Part shown: in pieces, positions 59,501-64,000 of the stretch
How the letters are laid out: the number at the start of each line of letters is the position of its first letter
How positions within the stretch are numbered: the first letter of the stretch is position 1
NCBI GenBank assembly: GCA_008711295.1
Contig: VUYV01000119.1
Location: 2,696,919 to 2,760,918 of the forward strand
Source: Anarhynchus alexandrinus
Taxonomy: Eukaryota > Chordata > Aves > Charadriiformes > Charadriidae
Direction: 5' to 3'
Length of the DNA stretch: 64,000 nt
The notes under the pieces: generated by a model
Databases searched by the model: none
The model's input: the letters and a program-made list of their open reading frames with translations, nothing else
What the model was told of the DNA's origin: nothing
Translations under genes and position numbers: made by a program

Positions 59501-62500
59501 GGACCTAAATGTGATGGTTCAGAATTTAGGGATCAGTCGGAGAGAAACTGTCTTCTTTTAACCTCCACCCTGACTAACAAGGGGGATGGACTAGGTGATC
59601 TCCACAAGTTCCAAGCTCAGTTATTACATGGGAGGTTTTTTCTTTAAAATTTGTATTGGTTGGACATTCTTGTATTACACAAAAATCAGCCTACATACTG
59701 GACAATCTGTTTCTATGTTGGTTTAGATTTCTCATTACTGCCCCAAATGTGGTGCATTTGGGCACACATGAGACAGTAACCGTTCAAGTCCATGGAGCAC
59801 AGCGCCCTGTGCAAGTTACTGCATACTTCAAAGATGAAACAAAAAATCAGCTCCTATCAGAAAGGATCGTCTTTAACCTTAATGAAAACAACAACTACCA
59901 GGAGATGAAAAAAGTAATGGTGAGTCTACCATCATAGCGATGTTAATGTTTTCATCTGGTGATAAAAACCACATAATATGTACTAGGAATATGTTGGAAC
60001 AGAGACAACACTGATCCCTATAGACAGATGACAAAACGCCAATTCCAATGACAGCAGCACCCTATTCACCCAACCAGCTAATAAAACATTGCCTAATATA
60101 ATTTCAGTGGTGATTGTCAGTGCTCTTTTGTGGCCAACAAGAAAGCTCCAGGTTTTGTCACGTGGTGATGAAAGATCTTTTCATTGTTGTACATGCATTT
60201 AAATTTAAAAACATTCAATTATTTCATCACTGTTTGTTGTTCTGCATCACTTGAACTAAGCCTGCATTTATGCCTTTGGCATACTGTCCATTCTTAAAAA
60301 ACAGGAGGAACCTTTAAAAATGTGTGGCCTCTCAGGCCAACGCCTGTGATATTTCTGCAAACCTGTAAGTTGATTAATTCTTCTTTACACCCTGCTTTGC
60401 ATCACTTGTTTCTGACATAACTCTTTGAAGTCTGGCAGCATTTAGTTCAGGACTACTAGTTCGGGCTATTTGGTTGGAAAACAGCACACAGCAAGACTCA
60501 GTTTAGCTCTGATTGATTACTCCCAAAGCTAAATGCTGAGCTTTCAAATCCGGTTCCTCTTGACCATGATGTTTAGAAACCTCATATTAACCTGCATGAG
60601 GTAAGGCTCTAATCTCATAGCCAAGATTTTGGCAAGTGAAGGCTTACAGGATACTGCTACAGCTACCAAATGACATGGTAGCTGGAGTTTAATATGCATG
60701 TAGCCTGAAGAAGAGTCCCTGGGTTTGAGTTACTGCTATCAGACAGAAGAATGTGTATTTTTATGGCAGAAATTGGGGGATTAGTTATTATTTCTACTTA
60801 AAAAGAAATGTTCACCCAGTAAGAAAGGTATAACAGCCAGTAAGAAAGATATAATTGAGGATCTTCTGTTCAACGGTGCTAATAAAATTATTTAAGCACT
60901 GCAGCTCTTTCTGGTCCTCAGCTACGTGGCTCTGAAGGTACCAGGTTCATATATGACTCTGTGGGGTTTTTCCTTTTGTTCTCTTCAGGTCAAGCCAGGG
61001 ACTCTGCAACAGGATCTGTTCAAGAAGAGTAATCAGCCGTCTGTTCTGCTAGTCACCAAAAGCAAGGACCTTTATAAGGAGAGCACTCAAAGCACTCGCA
61101 TCCTCCTGTCTTCCAAGAAAGGCTACATTTTTATTCAGACGGATAAGCCTATATACACACCGAGGTCCAAAGGTTAAAATACAAATGTTGCATTTCAGAT
61201 GTTGAATATAGATGTTACAAGGGCATGGTTAGAAAAAGTAATAATGACTTGATCCTTCCTAATGTAAATCCTCCTCATTTAACCCCAGCTACCTCTGTGC
61301 TTACCAGCCAGTCCAGATTTTAAACGCACCTTCTGCAGCCATGGCTTGTGCAGGGTCTGCACTGCACATTGCAGCAACCCATGGGGACATGTCACTGGAG
61401 TCAAAAAGTCGCTTTTTCTTCTGGCGGGAGCCAGACAAAATCTTCTCCTTTTTGTTCAAAAAGCATAATAATGACTTTCCTTTGGAAAACAAAATTGTGA
61501 GAAACCTGCAAATAACCTCCTATTGCTTCTTCTTGCAACACGAGCAATAAGTATCCTTTCCACATAAAGACCACAACTGGTTTGTTACTTAACAATTTAA
61601 TTAAGTAACAAGAAAGGGGAGTCAAAAAAGTTCTTGAGTTTGGTTGCAGGCCTTGACAGTAGAAGGAATACAAAAGCAAGTGGAGATCCCTGAGCATTTT
61701 TTGGAATTTCTTTCAAAAAAGTACTTGGTCGTGTAGACCCTATGGAAGAACGCAATTCTTTTTTGAAATTTCTTGGGCTTCTTTTCATTAAAAGAAAGTG
61801 TTTTATCCTGAATTCAGTAACTCAGTTTAGAGCTTCTTAATAATTACTATCTAGAAAGGCCAGAAATGAATATGTGAACACATTTATTCTTCTCTTAAAC
61901 AGTAAAAGACAGGATCTTCATTCTGGACAATGCTATGAGGCCAACAGATGACACAGTTACAGTTGCTGTGCTAGTAAGTATACAAAAACCACTGTTAATG
62001 AGTGCTTCTTCAGCATAGGAACTATGAAAAACTTCCACAAAAGATCCAAGAGTAAGACTATAGCTATGACTCCTCTCCAGAAATCAGTATTTACACATTG
62101 TAAAATATGTCTAGTCACTTTTGGCCAATATCAGGAGCATGGAGGGAAATGTAGCATGTGAATATTAAAGTAGGAAAGTAAGCAGAACATTTTCTCTTCC
62201 TTAGGACTAGTATACAAACTTGAGCTTTTGGATGTAAATGTTTGACACCTGGTGCATAACTTTACATTTATTTTTTCTCTCTCAACAGAATTCAAAAGGA
62301 ATGGTGGTTAAAAAGTCAGACCGGAAAATAAAAACAGTGTTCAGTGAAAACTTCGAAATACCTGACGTTGCCGAGTATGTTACTGCTGTGCTTCTGCATT
62401 AAAACAGTTCACAGGTCAAAATATCTCTTGCAGCAGAACTATCTCCAAGTTAAAAAAAAGTCCTGCCCTTCCTTTCCCTTCATTCTGCTCTGCTCCCCGG

Positions 62501-63806
62501 TTTTCCTCTCTTCTCTTTTTTTCTTACTGTGTATTGTCTGCTTTATTTATAACAGCAGGGAGACACAAGGTACACTAAAGCTGGCAGTTTTGCTTTGATT
62601 ACACCTGGGAAGCACCACGTCAGTGCACTGCTGTCACCATGGGTGGTTGCTCTGGAACCAGCCCTGGGGCCTCCTGCCGTGGCAGGGTCTACACCCGAGC
62701 TGGTCACCCCGCACTTCCTTCTCTGACGCTGGAGAGAAAGTAACCTGTCTAGGCTGCAATTCATCTGACCTGTTTTAGATGCCTATGTCAGGATGAAATG
62801 CCTCAGCACGGTCTGCTTCTCTCCATTGCCTGTAGAAGAGCCTGAGGGGAGCTACACAGATGAAAGACCTCACAGTATAAGGTCTAAAGTGAGGACTAAC
62901 CCCACATCCTATTAGCCATCCAGATGCATTCCCCCTTACCTGTTGAAGTACTTAGGTACTTAAGATTTTTAACTGCTGAATTGCTTTAATCCCTTCCCTT
63001 CCCTTCCCTTCCCTTCCCTTCCCTTCCCTACCTTCCCCTCCCTCCCTCCTCTCCCCTCCCCTCTCCTCTCCTCTCCTCTCCTCTCCTCTCCTCTCCTTCT
63101 CTCCTCAAATTGTCTCTCTCACCATTGAGAAGAGGTTGAGCCCACAGTTAGTATCTTTTTGACTTTATGCACCTCATCTTGGAGACATGATTCCAGAATT
63201 TAATGTTACTATGCTGCAGTTAGCAACATTTATCCCTGTAAGGCACAATTTAGCAAACTGCTTACATATCTGCCCAACTGTATGACTACATTCAGAAGAG
63301 CACTGCTGTAAGGGCTCAGTTTGCAAAGTGTAATTAATTACCTCTGGTTTCAAACAGACAAGTTTTTACTTGATATTCAGTGTGTTCTTGCATGCTAGGT
63401 TGTTTTTGACATCACAGTGAAGGCAAGCTGTAAGAAATATATGGTGAGTTCTCTATTTCTGAGGGCTTTTCAAAGGCAGCGCACCTTACACGTGGTTTGC
63501 AAGTATGGCATCTTGCAGTTCCTCATCAAGCCTTTTTGAGTGTTTCCTAGGACATTTGGAAATAAGTTGCTGGCTCCTCCCAGCAAAGAGAATGCCATTA
63601 ATAAATTAGTTTGGGATGAGATCAAAGCAAGGAAAACGTTGGCATTCAGTGATAAATTAAATTAGCATCATAAAATATCTAAAGAATCCTAATTAACTCT
63701 TTTCTGCTGAATCTGAACTTTAGGCCTGGAACTTGGAAGATCAAAGCCTGGTTTCATCAATACGAAATGTCTAATGTTTCTGCTGAATTTGAAGTGAAAA
63801 ATTATG
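56441..63806 (+). CDS. Complement C3/C4/C5-family gene, C4-like; first six exons, partial
   Basis: Complement C4 and its relatives are secreted thioester proteins that are cleaved to tag targets and form convertases. Six exons join in consistent phase and give a signal peptide, the MG1 domain and the start of MG2. Family marks are [14 protein letters not shown] (compare the FIQTDK.IYTP motif of C3/C4/C5), [37 protein letters not shown] and SAEFEVKNY. The RPT.DTVTV and IPD.AEPGTWKI segments fit C4 better than C3 or C5 as I recall them. Beta-chain processing, anaphylatoxin and thioester regions lie beyond the window, so activity cannot be judged. No lesion is seen. It has the same orientation as FRAS1, starting about 23 kb after the inferred FRAS1 end. 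It could be a divergent C3 or C5 paralogue; family membership is secure, the C4 assignment less so. Confidence 0.88.
58465..58946 (+). mobile_element. CR1 LINE 3' fragment in C4-like intron 1
   Basis: Runs from CACAGACCTGTTGGAGTGGGTCCAGAGG to ATTCTATGATTCTATGACCCTATGATT, sense relative to the C4-like gene. The open frame at 58350-58619 derives from its reverse transcriptase C-terminus. Confidence 0.93.
59490..59630 (+). mobile_element. Possible old CR1 tail fragment
   Basis: ACTAACAAGGGGGATGGACTAGGTGATCTCCACAAGTTCCAAGCTCAG resembles the end of a CR1 copy, without the microsatellite. Short and uncertain. Confidence 0.35.
59727..59919 (+). CDS. C4-like exon 2 (MG1 domain)
   Basis: After GGTTTAG it encodes [20 protein letters not shown] and ends KKVM before GTGAGT. 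The .TPN/APN..HLG.ETV start of the mature beta chain is typical of the family. Length is 193 bases. Confidence 0.93.
59920..60988 (+). other. C4-like intron 2
   Basis: 1.1 kb of unique sequence; nothing else seen. Confidence 0.8.
60989..61172 (+). CDS. C4-like exon 3 (MG1 to MG2)
   Basis: Begins [16 protein letters not shown] after TCTCTTCAG and includes the family signature [18 protein letters not shown]. It ends with one base of a split valine codon before GTTAAA, a rather weak donor. Confidence 0.93.
61173..61902 (+). other. C4-like intron 3
   Basis: Unique sequence; the short open frames here show no recognisable product. Confidence 0.8.
61903..61973 (+). CDS. C4-like exon 4
   Basis: A 71-base exon after CTTAAACAG encoding [20 protein letters not shown] and AVL, then GTAAGT. 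It is too short to be found as an ORF and was located from the reading phase and family pattern (V.DRIF.LD..MRP). Confidence 0.92.
61974..62288 (+). other. C4-like intron 4
   Basis: About 0.3 kb of unique AT-rich sequence. Confidence 0.8.
62289..62374 (+). CDS. C4-like exon 5
   Basis: After TCTCAACAG it encodes [20 protein letters not shown] and NFEIPDVA, ending with two bases of a split glutamate codon before GTATGT. Confidence 0.92.
62375..63723 (+). other. C4-like intron 5
   Basis: Contains the pyrimidine microsatellite at 62991-63108; otherwise unique. Confidence 0.8.
62991..63108. repeat. (CCCTT)n/(CTCTC)n pyrimidine microsatellite in C4-like intron 5
   Basis: Runs of TTCCC, then CTCCCTCC and CTCTC units, all pyrimidine on the + strand. 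Confidence 0.95.
63724..63806 (+). CDS. C4-like exon 6 (last in window)
   Basis: Completes the split glutamate and continues [20 protein letters not shown] to EFEVKNY. It contains an N-glycosylation sequon (NVS) and ends with one base of a split codon before GTAAGA. The EFEVK.Y end is a strong marker of this family. Confidence 0.94.
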
Positions 63807-64000
63807 GTAAGAGAATATGCAATTTGCATTATAAATATATGAACTCATCACTATGTGTTAAAAGATATACTGCAGTGATTAAACCTGGCTGTAGTTAGGT
63901 AGTGAGGACAAGATTCACAGTGTTTCACTGCCTCATTGCTATCTCTGGTGCACAGAAGGAGAACTCTTGTGTGCCTTCCACTTATATTTGAGAAACACCT

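Larger units (their letters stand above)
56506..59726 (+). other. C4-like intron 1
   Basis: 3.2 kb. Contains the CR1 at 58465-58946 and a possible older CR1 tail; otherwise unique sequence. Confidence 0.75.

Overview
This is vertebrate nuclear DNA, almost certainly from a bird. The interspersed repeats are CR1 LINE fragments ending in the avian-type ATTCTATG-like 3' microsatellite, plus bird-type ERVL-like LTRs. Genes are split into short exons with GT-AG introns. There are no operons, CRISPR arrays or bacterial features.

Left part (1 to about 33.4 kb, + strand): the 3' end of FRAS1, the Fraser syndrome extracellular matrix protein. I placed twelve consecutive coding exons (676-834, 1709-2012, 4631-4762, 5407-5738, 15192-15384, 17696-17800, 18965-19092, 19177-19311, 24948-25074, 26513-26700, 27601-27747, 29398-29910). 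Every junction keeps phase and together they give 820 codons plus a stop. They encode the membrane-proximal ectodomain after the Calx-beta repeats, a basic RQKR site, one transmembrane helix and a short tail ending in a PDZ-ligand motif. A long AU-rich 3' UTR follows, probably to about 33.4 kb. The introns hold CR1 copies (one inverted pair) and an LTR fragment.

Middle part (33.4-56.4 kb): gene-poor and repeat-rich. It contains a CR1; a 406-base assembly gap flanked by a near-perfect 120-base duplication and a CR1 end; a decayed endogenous retrovirus (reverse transcriptase fragment, purine tract, 3' LTR); a CR1; a broken intronless copy of a RIM-binding protein gene (TSPOAP1/RIMBP-like, coiled coil plus SH3); and a solo LTR with a probable target-site duplication.

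Right part (56.4-64 kb, + strand): the 5' end of a complement C3/C4/C5-family gene, closest by recalled similarity to C4. It includes a signal-peptide exon at 56441-56505 that is too short for ordinary ORF calling, followed by five exons (59727-59919, 60989-61172, 61903-61973, 62289-62374, 63724-63806), all in consistent phase. The gene runs off the window.

The most interesting points are the C4-like gene directly 3' of FRAS1 (mammalian C4 is in the MHC; human FRAS1 is followed by ANXA3), the RIMBP-like retrocopy between retroviral LTRs, an 84-base stop-free symmetric intron in FRAS1, and the duplicated flanks of the gap. I found no wholly new biological system.
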